64,000 nt of DNA from QHXQ01 sp036389395 (lineage in GTDB: Bacteria > Acidobacteriota > Blastocatellia > Pyrinomonadales > Pyrinomonadaceae), in NCBI GenBank assembly GCA_036389395.1, contig DASVPY010000098.1:88022-152021 (forward strand), in the 5' to 3' direction. The translations under genes were made by a program, and so were the position numbers. Of this stretch, positions 31,655 through 39,750 are shown piece after piece (within the stretch, counting starts at the first letter, position 1; each line of letters starts with the position of its first letter). The notes beneath the pieces are model-generated. The model did not search any database. It saw nothing but the letters and a program-made list of their open reading frames with translations, and had not been told where the DNA came from.

Positions 31655-32176
31655 ATGTATTCGACGGAGGAACAGCAGCGGGCGGAGGCGTGGGCGCGGA
31701 TTCTGGATCGGAACCGCGTCATCGCGCGGGTGGCGATTGCGCGCAAGCACGGCGCGCGCGTCGTCTTCGCCAACGGCTGCTTCGACATCCTGCACGTCGG
31801 GCACGTCCGCTACCTCGAAGCGGCGCGCGCCCTCGGCGACCTGCTCGTCGTCGGCATCAACGCCGACGAGCAGGTGCGGCGCTTGAAGGGGCCGGGCCGC
31901 CCCTTCGTGCCCGAGCGCGAGCGCGCCGAAGTTATCGCGGGCTTGCGCGCCGTCGATCTCGTCACGATCTTTTCGGAGCCGACCGTCGAGGCGCTGCTGC
32001 TGGCCCTGCGCCCCGACATCCACGCCAAGGGCACGGACTACACGGCCGAGACCGTGCCGGAGCGCGAGGTCGTCCGCGCCTACGGCGGGCGCGTCGCCAT
32101 CGTCGGCGACCCCAAGGATCACTCGTCCTCGCACATGGTCATGCAACTGAATCGGAGAGTGACGAGTGACGAGTGA
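31655..32176 (+). CDS. rfaE2: D-glycero-beta-D-manno-heptose 1-phosphate adenylyltransferase (HldE C-domain, stand-alone)
   Basis: Makes ADP-D,D-heptose from heptose-1-phosphate and ATP. It is 173 residues from the ATG at 31655. The nucleotidyltransferase motif HVGH lies in ANGCFDILHVGHVRYL, with KGTDYTAE and the ISST-like SSSHMV segment further on. It is separated from rfaE1 by the heptamer hairpin. A TATAAT at 31639-31644 right before the ATG could give a nearly leaderless start, but no -35 is evident. The last residues VTSDE are encoded by a GTGACGA-type repeat start. Confidence 0.93.
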   Translation: MYSTEEQQRAEAWARILDRNRVIARVAIARKHGARVVFANGCFDILHVGHVRYLEAARALGDLLVVGINADEQVRRLKGPGRPFVPERERAEVIAGLRAVDLVTIFSEPTVEALLLALRPDIHAKGTDYTAETVPEREVVRAYGGRVAIVGDPKDHSSSHMVMQLNRRVTSDE

Positions 32177-32330
32177 GAAGTCAGGAGTCAGAAGTCAGAA
32201 GCCAGAAGTCAGAAGTCAGAATGAAAAGCGGCCCTCGTCACCACTTACGTTCTGACTTCCGACTCCCGTCTTCCGGCTGCTGAGTTCTTTCTTCTGGCTT
32301 CTGACTCCTGGCTTCTGGCTTCTGTTTTCC
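32168..32330. repeat. GTCAGAA heptamer inverted repeat between rfaE2 and waaC
   Basis: Left array 32173-32221 (words GTCAGGA, GTCAGAA, GCCAGAA) and right array 32250-32327 (CTTCTGA, CTTCTGG and variants) are complementary. It occupies the whole gap between the two genes. Confidence 0.93.
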
Positions 32331-33446
32331 ATGCACCTGCTGTTCGTCAAACTCGGAAGCATCGGCGACATCGTGCACACGCTGCCGGCGCTGGCGGCGG
32401 TGCGGCGGGCGCTGCCGCGCGCCGAGATCGCGTGGGTGGTGGAGCGCCGCGCGGCCGAAATCCTGAAGGACAACCCGGCCGTAAATCGTCTCATCGAAGT
32501 GGACACGAAGGCGTTGAGGCGCTGGCCGGTGTCTGGGGAGACGCTGCTGGCACCGCGTCAGCAGTTGCGTCGGTTACGCGCCTCAGCCTTCGACCTAGCC
32601 TTAGACTTTCAGGGACTCTTAAAGTCAGCCATGATCGCGCGCCTCTCCGGCGCGCCGCGGCGCTACGGCTTCGCGCGCGCGCACCTGCGCGAGCCGGCCA
32701 GCCGCTTCCTCCTGACCGACACGGTTAACATTCCGCCCCGCACACACGTCATACGCAAGAACCTCTTGCTCGCGGCCGCCGCGCTGAAGCTGCGCCTGCC
32801 GACGGAGGCGGACGAGTTCGAGTTCCCCATCGCCATCACGCGCGCGCACGAGCAGGAAGCCGAGGCGGCGGCGTGCGAGACGGGCGGGCGCTACGCGATC
32901 TTGAACCCCGGCGGCGGCTGGCCGACGAAGCTGTGGAGTCTGGAACGTTACGGCGCGCTCGCCGACGCGTTGCTCGAACGCCAGGGCTTGCGCGCGCTCG
33001 TCACCTACGGCCCCGGCGAGCGGGCGCAGGCCGAGGCGGTCGTCGCGGCGAGCCGCGCGGGCGCGGCCCGCGCCGTCAGCCTGTCGCTCAAAGGCTTCTA
33101 CGCGCTCGCGCGCGGCGCGGCCCTGTACGTCGGCGGCGACACGGGGCCGACGCACCTGGCCGTAGCAGCGGGCGCGCCCGTCGTCGGTCTGTTCGGCCCG
33201 ACCGAGTGGTGGCGCAACGGCAGCCCGCGCGCGGCCGACATCTGCGTCGAACGCACGGACATAGGTTGTCGCACTGACTGTCACCGGCGCAGTTGCTCGC
33301 AGTGGGTCTGCATGGAGATCGAGACGGCGCGCGTCCTGGCCGCGTGCGACGAACGCCTGCGCCGGGCGGCGACTGAGCGCGCCGGCCGCGCGGCCCACGC
33401 CGACACGTCGTCGGCTCTTTCGGCCGGGGGGCGGACGCTTGGCTAG
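32331..33446 (+). CDS. waaC: LPS heptosyltransferase I (GT9)
   Basis: Adds the first heptose to Kdo in the LPS core. It is 371 residues from the ATG at 32331. Markers are VKLGSIGDIVHTLPAL at the N-terminus, DFQGLLKSAMIA, NPGGGWPTKLW, and the donor-site GGDTGPTHLAVAAGAP. The last 40 residues are Ala/Arg-rich and not conserved in the family. It overlaps the following membrane protein gene by 8 bp. Confidence 0.92.
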   Translation: MHLLFVKLGSIGDIVHTLPALAAVRRALPRAEIAWVVERRAAEILKDNPAVNRLIEVDTKALRRWPVSGETLLAPRQQLRRLRASAFDLALDFQGLLKSAMIARLSGAPRRYGFARAHLREPASRFLLTDTVNIPPRTHVIRKNLLLAAAALKLRLPTEADEFEFPIAITRAHEQEAEAAACETGGRYAILNPGGGWPTKLWSLERYGALADALLERQGLRALVTYGPGERAQAEAVVAASRAGAARAVSLSLKGFYALARGAALYVGGDTGPTHLAVAAGAPVVGLFGPTEWWRNGSPRAADICVERTDIGCRTDCHRRSCSQWVCMEIETARVLAACDERLRRAATERAGRAAHADTSSALSAGGRTLG

Positions 33447-33999
33447 GGGCGGGACTTGGGTGCAGCGCCGGCGCGTGCCGCTCGGCTTCCTGTGCGCGGC
33501 CGTCTTCCTGTTGCTCGCGCGCCCGCGCCCCGTCACGCTCGCCGTGGGCGGCGCAATCGCGCTCGCCGGGTTGCTCCTGCGCGCGTGGGCCGCGGGGCAC
33601 ATACGCAAGAACGACCGGCTGGCGAGTTCCGGCCCCTACGCGCACACGCGCAACCCGCTCTACCTCGGCAGCTTCCTGATGGCGCTCGGCTCGTCGGTCG
33701 CCGCGGGGCCTTGGTGGCCGGTGCTGGGGGGCTTGGCGGCGGCGCTGTTTTTGGGCATCTATTTGCCGGTGATGCGCGTCGAAGCGCAGACTCTGGCGCA
33801 GTTGTTCGGCGCGGACTACGACGATTACGCGCGCCACGTCCCGCTCTTTCTGCCGCGCCTGACGCCGTACCGCGCGGGCGCGCACGCCGCCGCGAAGTTC
33901 GACGCGCATCTCTACCTGCGTTACCGCGAGTACCGCGCCGCGCTGGGGCTGCTCGTCGCCTGGGGCGTGCTGGCTTGCAAGGCCTGGCTCTTACGTTAA
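33439..33999 (+). CDS. Isoprenylcysteine carboxyl methyltransferase (ICMT)-like membrane protein
   Basis: A 186-residue protein from a TTG at 33439; a GTG at 33460 is an alternative start. Four hydrophobic segments surround the family motif SSGPYAHTRNPLYLGSF and a later VEAQTLAQLFGADYDDY, the pattern of ICMT/PEMT-like methyltransferases that bind SAM at the membrane. The acceptor in bacteria is unknown. Overlap with waaC suggests one transcript. Confidence 0.85.
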   Translation: MARGGTWVQRRRVPLGFLCAAVFLLLARPRPVTLAVGGAIALAGLLLRAWAAGHIRKNDRLASSGPYAHTRNPLYLGSFLMALGSSVAAGPWWPVLGGLAAALFLGIYLPVMRVEAQTLAQLFGADYDDYARHVPLFLPRLTPYRAGAHAAAKFDAHLYLRYREYRAALGLLVAWGVLACKAWLLR

Positions 34000-34016
34000 G
34001 AGACCCGGCGCTTACG

Positions 34017-34898
34017 TTGACGAAGTTGCGAGCGTATCTTTTCATCTTGCTGCTCGGCGCGCTCGCGGCCGCTTCGGCCGCGACGGGCGCGAACGCGCGC
34101 GCAGACGTTGAAGCGCGGGCCGACGGGGCCGCCGCGCGCGCGACGCCGCTGCCGTTCGAGCCGGCGGAAGAGTTGCTCTACGAGGGCGAGTTCTCGAAAC
34201 TCCTCCTGCGCGGCATACAGATCGCCGAGTTCCGCTTCACGGCCGCGCGCACGCCCGCGCCGCGCACGCCCACAGGCGATCACGACGACGCGCCCGTCAC
34301 GAATCTTGTCTTCAAGGGCGACGCCAACGCCAAGGGCTGGTTCCGCAAACTCTTCGGCATAGACTTTCACTTCCAGATGGAGTCGGTCGTCGAGCCGCAG
34401 ACGTTCCGCGTGCTGCGCACGACGAAGGTGGACGAGCAGGGCAAGCGCGTGCGCCAGAGCGAGGCCGTCTTCGACCGCGCGCAGAACCTGCTGACGTGGA
34501 CGGAGCGCAACCCGAACGATCCGGCCGCCGAGCCGCGCGTCGTCAAGCGCCCGCTCGAAGGCGCGGCGCACGACTTCCTCTCCGCCATCTATTTCCTGCG
34601 CACGCGGCCGCTCGCGGCCGGGCAGACGTTCGACATCGTCCTGAGCGATTCGGGCGAGGTCTTCCACATCCCCGTGCGCGTCGGCGAGCGCAGGCGCATG
34701 AAGACGGTGCTCGGCAAGGTGCAGACCTTGCGCGTGGACGTGGAACTGTTCGGCAACGGCCGGCTCGTGCCGGGGCGCGACGGCAACATGACGCTCTGGC
34801 TCACGGACGACGCCCGCCGCATCCCCGTCAAGGCGCACCTCGACGCCGACGTGGGCACGCTCGACATCAAGCTCAAGAAAATCGTCGCCGCCAAGTAA
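34017..34898 (+). CDS. DUF3108 periplasmic protein
   Basis: About 293 residues from a TTG at 34017, 17 bp after the ICMT-like gene. A signal peptide covers residues 1-25. The mature protein starts with the DUF3108 opening (FEPAEELLYEGEFSKLLLRGI) and contains LEGAAHDFLSAIYFLRTRPL and ending WLTDDARRIPVKAHLDAD. DUF3108 proteins are predicted beta-barrel-like or lipocalin-like periplasmic proteins of unknown role. Placement after heptose genes suggests envelope biogenesis. Confidence 0.85.
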   Translation: MTKLRAYLFILLLGALAAASAATGANARADVEARADGAAARATPLPFEPAEELLYEGEFSKLLLRGIQIAEFRFTAARTPAPRTPTGDHDDAPVTNLVFKGDANAKGWFRKLFGIDFHFQMESVVEPQTFRVLRTTKVDEQGKRVRQSEAVFDRAQNLLTWTERNPNDPAAEPRVVKRPLEGAAHDFLSAIYFLRTRPLAAGQTFDIVLSDSGEVFHIPVRVGERRRMKTVLGKVQTLRVDVELFGNGRLVPGRDGNMTLWLTDDARRIPVKAHLDADVGTLDIKLKKIVAAK

Positions 34899-34949
34899 GT
34901 AAGGTCGGTAGTGATGCAGTTCGAGTTGAAGGGCGTGGAGTGGCCGTTC

Positions 34950-34991
34950 ACCACAGAGGCACAGAGTTCACAGAGGATGCACTGAGGCTTG
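34950..34991. repeat. CACAGAG-family palindromic repeat, copy 5, left half (split by transposon)
   Basis: The left arm (TTCACCACAGAGGCACAGAG onward) ends at the 9-bp target sequence. Its partner arm is at 39511-39555, 4.5 kb away. The two halves rebuild one standard copy of the palindrome once the transposon and one target duplicate are removed. Confidence 0.92.
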
Positions 34992-35000
34992 AATGCCGCT

Positions 35001-35028
35001 GGCGTTGCCCGCAATGTCTCCGAGAAGT
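35001..35028 (+). repeat. Left terminal inverted repeat of the transposon
   Basis: Begins GGCGTTGCCCGCAATGTC. It differs from the right end only at positions 4 and 19. The 9-bp target duplicate AATGCCGCT precedes it at 34992-35000. Confidence 0.92.
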
Positions 35029-35119
35029 TTTCGTACCCGAAAAGTCTATCACTTATCCGAAAAGTGCCTACGCAAAGATCAACAGGCCACATAAAAATTA
35101 GACGGCTCTGGTTCTATCA

Positions 35120-35638
35120 TCAGAAAAGGCTTGCTTGAACGTAAGCAGGAGAGCACGCCTGCTTCAACTCTTTATCTTTTGCTTTCTGGTTCTGAATATA
35201 CTCCTTAACGAGTTCTGTTGTGACCCCGTCACCGACACTGCCGATATAGTAACCGATTGCCCATAGAGTGCCTTCTTTCCAGATGTACTTCTTTATCTCA
35301 TCAAGGAACTCTAGTCTCAATCGTCTCGACGATATGCCCTTGAAAAGTTGAACGATTTTAGCGGGTGCGTATTTGGGTGGTGCCTCGACCAGCATGTGAA
35401 CATGATCAGGCATGACTTCCATAGCGATAATATGAATCCGGTAATCGTGGGCAATCTCTCGGAGTATTTGCAGTAACCTTTCCGCTATTTCACCGACCAA
35501 GAAACTGCGGCGGTATTTGGGAATCCATACGAGGTGATATTGCAAGCTATAGCGGCAGTGTGAGCCAGATTTCGTATTGTCTCGGTAGAAATAATGTAAG
35601 ACGGCTTTGAGAGTTTCTTGGCGGTCTTTCTGTTCCAT
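35120..35638 (-). CDS. tnpA: IS200/IS605-type Y1 transposase TnpA
   Basis: A 172-residue single-strand transposase from the ATG at 35638, with GGAGAAG upstream. The HUH motif is PDHVHML with His79 and His81. The catalytic tyrosine is Tyr130 or Tyr131 in GYYIGSVG. The N-terminal SLQYHLVWIPKYRR is typical of IS200. There is no TnpB partner. It is slightly longer than classical IS200 TnpA because of both tails. It may be a separate IS200-like insertion within the larger element; I could not locate its own ends. Confidence 0.92.
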   Translation of the reverse strand: MEQKDRQETLKAVLHYFYRDNTKSGSHCRYSLQYHLVWIPKYRRSFLVGEIAERLLQILREIAHDYRIHIIAMEVMPDHVHMLVEAPPKYAPAKIVQLFKGISSRRLRLEFLDEIKKYIWKEGTLWAIGYYIGSVGDGVTTELVKEYIQNQKAKDKELKQACSPAYVQASLF

Positions 35639-35750
35639 TTTGTCTTCTCCACATCCGGTCAACTTGACTAAATGAGTTACTATGCACGGGGGTATAATTT
35701 TGCAAATCTTCTCCCTCGACCGAAGGCAGTAATGAGGAGAGTCGCAAGTT

Positions 35751-36095
35751 ATGAGCAATGAGAAAACGACTCAAGACATGCCTGATGCGCGCTCTTTCGA
35801 GGAGCGCGTGTTCGCTAGGTTCGACTCTCTTGATGCACGCATTAGCACGCTAGAGAGAAAAGTTGAAGAACGCGCAGTTGAAACCAAGCCTATCTGGGAG
35901 CGGGCGCTGACAGAGATTGCGGAGACGCGGACCGAGATGCGGCAGGAGTTTGAGCAACTTCACAACGAGACGAATACAGGCTTGCAGAAAGTAGAGGATA
36001 AGATCGACGTTCTCAATGAGAATATCCTGGATGTACGCGCTGATCACCGTGACTTAAAAAGGCGCGTGGAAAATATGGAAAAGACTCCCGCCTGA
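35751..36095 (+). CDS. Small coiled-coil protein
   Basis: A 114-residue protein from the ATG at 35751, with GAGGAGA upstream. Nearly all of it is charged heptad-type helix (LDARISTLERKVEE, then LQKVEDKIDVLNENILDV). There is no membrane segment or catalytic motif. The sequence resembles generic coiled-coil cargo proteins. It is transcribed divergently from TnpA inside the transposon. Confidence 0.72.
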   Translation: MSNEKTTQDMPDARSFEERVFARFDSLDARISTLERKVEERAVETKPIWERALTEIAETRTEMRQEFEQLHNETNTGLQKVEDKIDVLNENILDVRADHRDLKRRVENMEKTPA

Positions 36096-36114
36096 CCTTC
36101 CTCAAGCTCCTATC

Positions 36115-36432
36115 TTAGCGCCGCTGTTGCCAAACCTTGCCGCGCTTCATAATCCACGTAGTTGTATCTGTTGGTAGATGCTCCGGCAACTCATATTCAT
36201 CGTCTATCAACACCTCCACCGGCACACCAGCCGCACGCGCATATTGCAGCAAGACAGTCAGAGGTGGTTCGCGTTTCCCGCTCTCGTACTCGGAGAGATG
36301 TGCGGCGTGAATCTTCGTCTTCGTATCTCCCAGACTCCTTAACATCTGACTCTGACTCAGACCGAGACGCTGCCGGACTTGCAGTAGTTTCTCCGCGAGG
36401 TGGGCCGGCACTGGGCGGCGGGCGCTTCCCAT
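36115..36432 (-). CDS. XRE-family helix-turn-helix regulator
   Basis: A 105-residue protein from the ATG at 36432, with AGGAGGAAG upstream. The XRE DNA-binding domain spans about residues 10-72: LLQVRQRLGLSQSQM, then HAAHLSEYESGKREPP and LLQYARAAGVPVEVLIDD. The C-terminal tail is basic. It probably regulates transposon genes or cargo. The 36433-36691 gap next to it shows no further gene. Confidence 0.88.
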   Translation of the reverse strand: MGSARRPVPAHLAEKLLQVRQRLGLSQSQMLRSLGDTKTKIHAAHLSEYESGKREPPLTVLLQYARAAGVPVEVLIDDEYELPEHLPTDTTTWIMKRGKVWQQRR

Positions 36433-36691
36433 CAGTGTCTTCCTCCTGATGGGACTGCTTGCTGATACGCGCCGTTTCTACCGTCCGACCTCTTGACTCT
36501 CTTCCCATTTCGGAAGAGAATCTGCCCGGCCATTTTGACCGCCCAAGGCCCGCTTCTCAACGAACCGGGCGGGCGACTCATCACTCCCGATGTTCACCCG
36601 CCTTCCGCATCGTCGCGGTGGATTATGCGTTCGGAATGGCCAAACTTCAACAAAGAAGACAGCATGTTTCGCGTGAGGCACGGGTGTAAGA

Positions 36692-37102
36692 ATGGCGAAG
36701 TGTTTGCTATGTGATAACGACGCCGGCCATTTAGGGAAGTATTGCTTTGCTTGTATGGAATCTGGCAGAGCCAGTGACGATGAACAACAACGTCGGGAGC
36801 GATCAAAGGTCGAGCGGCAAAGGAGCGAGGTGGAAATTCCTACGCCTCCTGAGCCTGCCCAGCCCCGAAAGTTACGCAAGCGAACCCTATCCCTCCTATG
36901 CCTGATCTGTGCGGGCCTTTTCACCCTGTTCGGCCTAGTTGAGATGTACGAGTATGGCCCTGCCGACAAAGTAGTTGGCGGCGACGCTTACAATTTCATC
37001 ATTATGGCCAGCAGGGGGACGGGTCTCATTTGCGCGGGCATCGTCTCCGCGCTGGTCGGCGTGGCGGTCGCCATCTTCGATCTGACGGATAAGCAAAGTT
37101 AG
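36692..37102 (+). CDS. Zinc-ribbon membrane protein of unknown function
   Basis: A 136-residue protein from the ATG at 36692. The N-terminus has two CxxC pairs (KCLLCDND and KYCFACMESG), likely a zinc ribbon. A charged linker follows, then two membrane segments near residues 67-87 and 108-130. No homologue recognised. Lower-GC codons match the rest of the transposon cargo. Confidence 0.7.
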   Translation: MAKCLLCDNDAGHLGKYCFACMESGRASDDEQQRRERSKVERQRSEVEIPTPPEPAQPRKLRKRTLSLLCLICAGLFTLFGLVEMYEYGPADKVVGGDAYNFIIMASRGTGLICAGIVSALVGVAVAIFDLTDKQS

Positions 37103-37135
37103 GCCAGCGCCCTTACGCCCCAAAGGAGTGTCTCT

Positions 37136-37708
37136 ATGTCCACCCAGCCAGCCGCACCTGACTCAGCTAACGGCAGAAGAATCTATTACCTGATTGCATT
37201 AGCGGGGGCGATTCTGCTCTTGCTGGGCATTTTCATGCCGACAGTCCGGTCGCCGTTGCGTCCAGACAAGTTGTACATTGAGTATTTCTTGCCGGAGGGG
37301 ATAGTCCTGCTCTTACTCGGCGCTACCGCTTTCATTTTAATGAAGCGACGCGAGTTGAGGCGGCTGGTCTTTATTGGTGCGCTCGCCCTTAGCGTGCTTG
37401 CCTTCAGCTACCTCAGAAATGAGTATCAGAAAAGCGCGAGAATTAGTGCCGCCTATGGTCGAATTTATACTGGGGACATTGAGGATAAGGAGACTGACCC
37501 AAAGTTACGCCAACTGAACAAGGAAGCCCGCGAAAGTATGGCCGAGCTAATCAGGAGCTTTGAAGAAGGAGAAAGGTATGAAGCAGGTTGGTGGGTTATG
37601 ATCGTCGGTAGCGTCATGCTTTTGGGTGCTGGGCTTTTGACTTATAGTTCTGTCGAGCTATGGGTCTTAAATACCTTCTCCCTATTTGAGCAGCCCAAGA
37701 AGAATTAA
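37136..37708 (+). CDS. Unknown four-helix membrane protein
   Basis: A 190-residue protein from the ATG at 37136, with AAAGGAG upstream. Hydrophobic segments lie near residues 16-35, 48-68, 74-92 and 147-170. A charged helical segment (DKETDPKLRQLNKEARESM) lies between the third and fourth. It follows the zinc-ribbon gene by 33 bp, so they are probably co-transcribed cargo. Not recognised. Confidence 0.7.
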   Translation: MSTQPAAPDSANGRRIYYLIALAGAILLLLGIFMPTVRSPLRPDKLYIEYFLPEGIVLLLLGATAFILMKRRELRRLVFIGALALSVLAFSYLRNEYQKSARISAAYGRIYTGDIEDKETDPKLRQLNKEARESMAELIRSFEEGERYEAGWWVMIVGSVMLLGAGLLTYSSVELWVLNTFSLFEQPKKN

Positions 37709-37808
37709 CAAATCCGCCTGCGGGTCTGCCGTCGCTACAAAATGTCGTCAAGAGGCAAGATGACCGACTAGGCTACGAGAATCTCAGGTACAGTTAAATC
37801 ACAATTCG

Positions 37809-37845
37809 GACTCGCCGCTTGCATTGCAGGGCGAGTCTTTTGTTT
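37809..37845 (+). terminator. Rho-independent terminator after the cargo genes
   Basis: GACTCGCC and GGCGAGTC form an 8-bp stem around a 13-nt loop, followed by TTTTGTTT. It separates the cargo genes from the transposase gene. Confidence 0.8.
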
Positions 37846-38202
37846 CGGAGATGGTGATGTTACGTGAGCGGGACAGAAAGTTTGAGCGCAGCATATATCA
37901 CAGCCGATGTGTCCGCTATTAACCTGCCCCTAGTGGCGGGAGGACGGAAGCGTGCCCGCCGTTTTGCTAAAGTTACAAACCAGCCCTCTTTACCTTTCCA
38001 TACGCCTTCTTTACCTAACCCGCAAGCCGAAGAAAAGCCTTGTATTTGCAACGGTTTAGAGGTAAAATGCGGGTCTAAATTAAACGGCTCAGTCGGGTGC
38101 GCTAACACCCAACTGAGCCTATTCAACCCAAACGTGGTCGAGCACGTTCAGGCCGACGCTTCCGTATTGTGCCCTACTGCGCTTGGAGAGAGCAAGAGGC
38201 GC

Positions 38203-39444
38203 ATGATGCAGGCACGCGAAGCCAAAGGGCTACAGATTGCCCACAACTCGGAAATCACCCGCTTGGAGAATCTGTGGATCGTCCCGTCGCAGAGCAGCCA
38301 GAAGAAGTACGCCGTTGACTTAGACGCTGATCCACCGACCTGTACTTGTCCAGACTATAAGAAGAACGACCGCGTGTGTAAGCACATCTATGCGGCGCGG
38401 TACGCCAGAGAGCGCGAGGGTGGCGCAGAACTCCCCGAAGCGCCCAAGATAGCGAAGCGGAAGTACACGCAGAACTGGCGCACCTATCACCCCGCGCAGG
38501 TGCACGAAAAGGCGAGGTTTCAAGTCCTGCTCCATGAACTGTGCAAGGGCATCGAAGACCCCGTCTGCGAATACGGGCGACCGCGCACGCCGCTCGCGGA
38601 CATCATTTTTGCGGCCGCCCTCAAGGTCTATTCGACGGTCAGCACGCGCCGCTTCTGTACCGACCTACAGGAAGCGCACGCCAGAGGCTACCTGTCGAAA
38701 GCGCCCTCTTACAATAGTGTGCTCGACTACTTCGGCTACAAGGCGCTGACACCCTACCTGCGACAGCTCGTGGAGGTGTCAAGCCTGCCCTTGAAGGGCA
38801 TGGAGCAGGACTTCGCCGTTGACAGCAGCGGTTTCACCACCTGCCGCTATACTCGTTGGTTTAATGCGAAGTACACGAAGGACGGCGACGCCGACATGCA
38901 CGACTGGCTGAAGCTCCATCTGATGTGCGGCGTGAGAACCCATATCGTGACGAGCGTTGAAATCTCCGACCGGCACGATAACGATTACAACTTCTTCGAG
39001 CCGTTAGTTAAGACAACTGCCCGCGGGTTTAAGCTGAGAGAGGTAAGCGCAGATAAGGCATACAGCGGACTGTCTGCCCTTCGGCTGGTGGTGGACAACG
39101 GGGCCACGCCTTACATCCCGTTCAAGAAGCACGCGACCGGCACGCACTGGCGGGCCTACAAGGACAAGACTGGCGTGTGGGCGCGGCTGTTCCACTTCTT
39201 CAAGTGCCACGAAGAGGAGTTCTACGCGCACTACCACAAGCGAAGTAACAGCGAGACGGTCTTCTCCATGATCAAGGCGCGGTTCGGGGAACGGCTGCGG
39301 AGTAAGACCAAAGAGGCACAGACGAACGAGGCGATCCTAAAAGTGGTGTGTCATAATCTGTGCGTGCTCGTGCAGTCCATCTATGAGTTGAATCTTGAGC
39401 CGGTATTCTGGCAAGAGGGAGAGAAGACTTTTCGGGTAGATTGA
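38203..39444 (+). CDS. IS4-type DDE transposase with N-terminal SWIM zinc finger
   Basis: 413 residues from the ATG at 38203. An in-frame GTG at 37864 would add 113 residues that do not resemble the family, so the shorter form is preferred. The SWIM finger is Cys47, Cys49, Cys59, His61 in TCTCPDYKKNDRVCKH. The DDE core has Asp207 (AVDSSGF), Asp284 (SADKAYSG) and Glu351. The IS4 signature Y-(2)-R-(3)-E-(6)-K fits exactly at Tyr344, Arg347, Glu351 and Lys358 in YHKRSNSETVFSMIK. The gene reads to within 57 bp of the right end, so this is the enzyme that moves the 4.5-kb element. Confidence 0.92.
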   Translation: MMQAREAKGLQIAHNSEITRLENLWIVPSQSSQKKYAVDLDADPPTCTCPDYKKNDRVCKHIYAARYAREREGGAELPEAPKIAKRKYTQNWRTYHPAQVHEKARFQVLLHELCKGIEDPVCEYGRPRTPLADIIFAAALKVYSTVSTRRFCTDLQEAHARGYLSKAPSYNSVLDYFGYKALTPYLRQLVEVSSLPLKGMEQDFAVDSSGFTTCRYTRWFNAKYTKDGDADMHDWLKLHLMCGVRTHIVTSVEISDRHDNDYNFFEPLVKTTARGFKLREVSADKAYSGLSALRLVVDNGATPYIPFKKHATGTHWRAYKDKTGVWARLFHFFKCHEEEFYAHYHKRSNSETVFSMIKARFGERLRSKTKEAQTNEAILKVVCHNLCVLVQSIYELNLEPVFWQEGEKTFRVD

Positions 39445-39473
39445 GGTTCTACCCGAAAAGTACCCGATAAGTG

Positions 39474-39501
39474 ACTTCTCGGGGACATTGCGGGCAAGGC
39501 C
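39474..39501 (-). repeat. Right terminal inverted repeat of the transposon
   Basis: Read on the minus strand it begins GGCCTTGCCCGCAATGTC, matching the left end at 26 of 28 bases. The target duplicate AATGCCGCT follows at 39502-39510. Confidence 0.92.
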
Positions 39502-39510
39502 AATGCCGCT

Positions 39511-39555
39511 CAAGCCTCCGTGCCGCCTCCGTGCCCTCCGTGCCTCTGTGGTGAA
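39511..39555. repeat. CACAGAG-family palindromic repeat, copy 5, right half
   Basis: CAAGCCTCCGTGCCGCC through CTCTGTGGTGAATT is the missing right arm of the copy at 34950-34991. Beyond it, 39556-39750 shows nothing I can assign. Confidence 0.92.
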
Positions 39556-39750
39556 TTCCCGCCCCGCCGCCCGTCAAACTTAGCCGGAATCAGTACCGCA
39601 AGGTTATCAGGCCACGAAGTTCCGGCCCGCCCGTGTACGCCACCGTATTGACACCACCCACATACATCACTTACAAGTAAGTCCGCTCGCACAATCCAGA
39701 CATGAACGGCTCCACGCCGCCGGCCCCGTAGCGACGGCGCGCGTCTTGTC

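Larger units (their letters stand above)
35001..39501. mobile_element. 4501-bp IS4-type transposon with cargo genes
   Basis: Ends at 35001-35028 and 39474-39501 match as inverted repeats at 26 of 28 positions. The 9-bp sequence AATGCCGCT lies directly outside both ends (34992-35000 and 39502-39510). Extra copies of ACCCGAAAAGT lie just inside each end and may be transposase sites. Inside are a SWIM-containing IS4-type transposase, an IS200-like TnpA and four small unrelated genes. The base composition is clearly lower in GC than the surroundings, which supports transfer. Confidence 0.92.

Noticed and set aside
37864..38202. N-terminal extension of the IS4-type transposase from a GTG start
   Set aside because: The 113 extra residues do not look like the family, and the ATG at 38203 gives the usual N-terminus before the SWIM finger. 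Kept only as an alternative.
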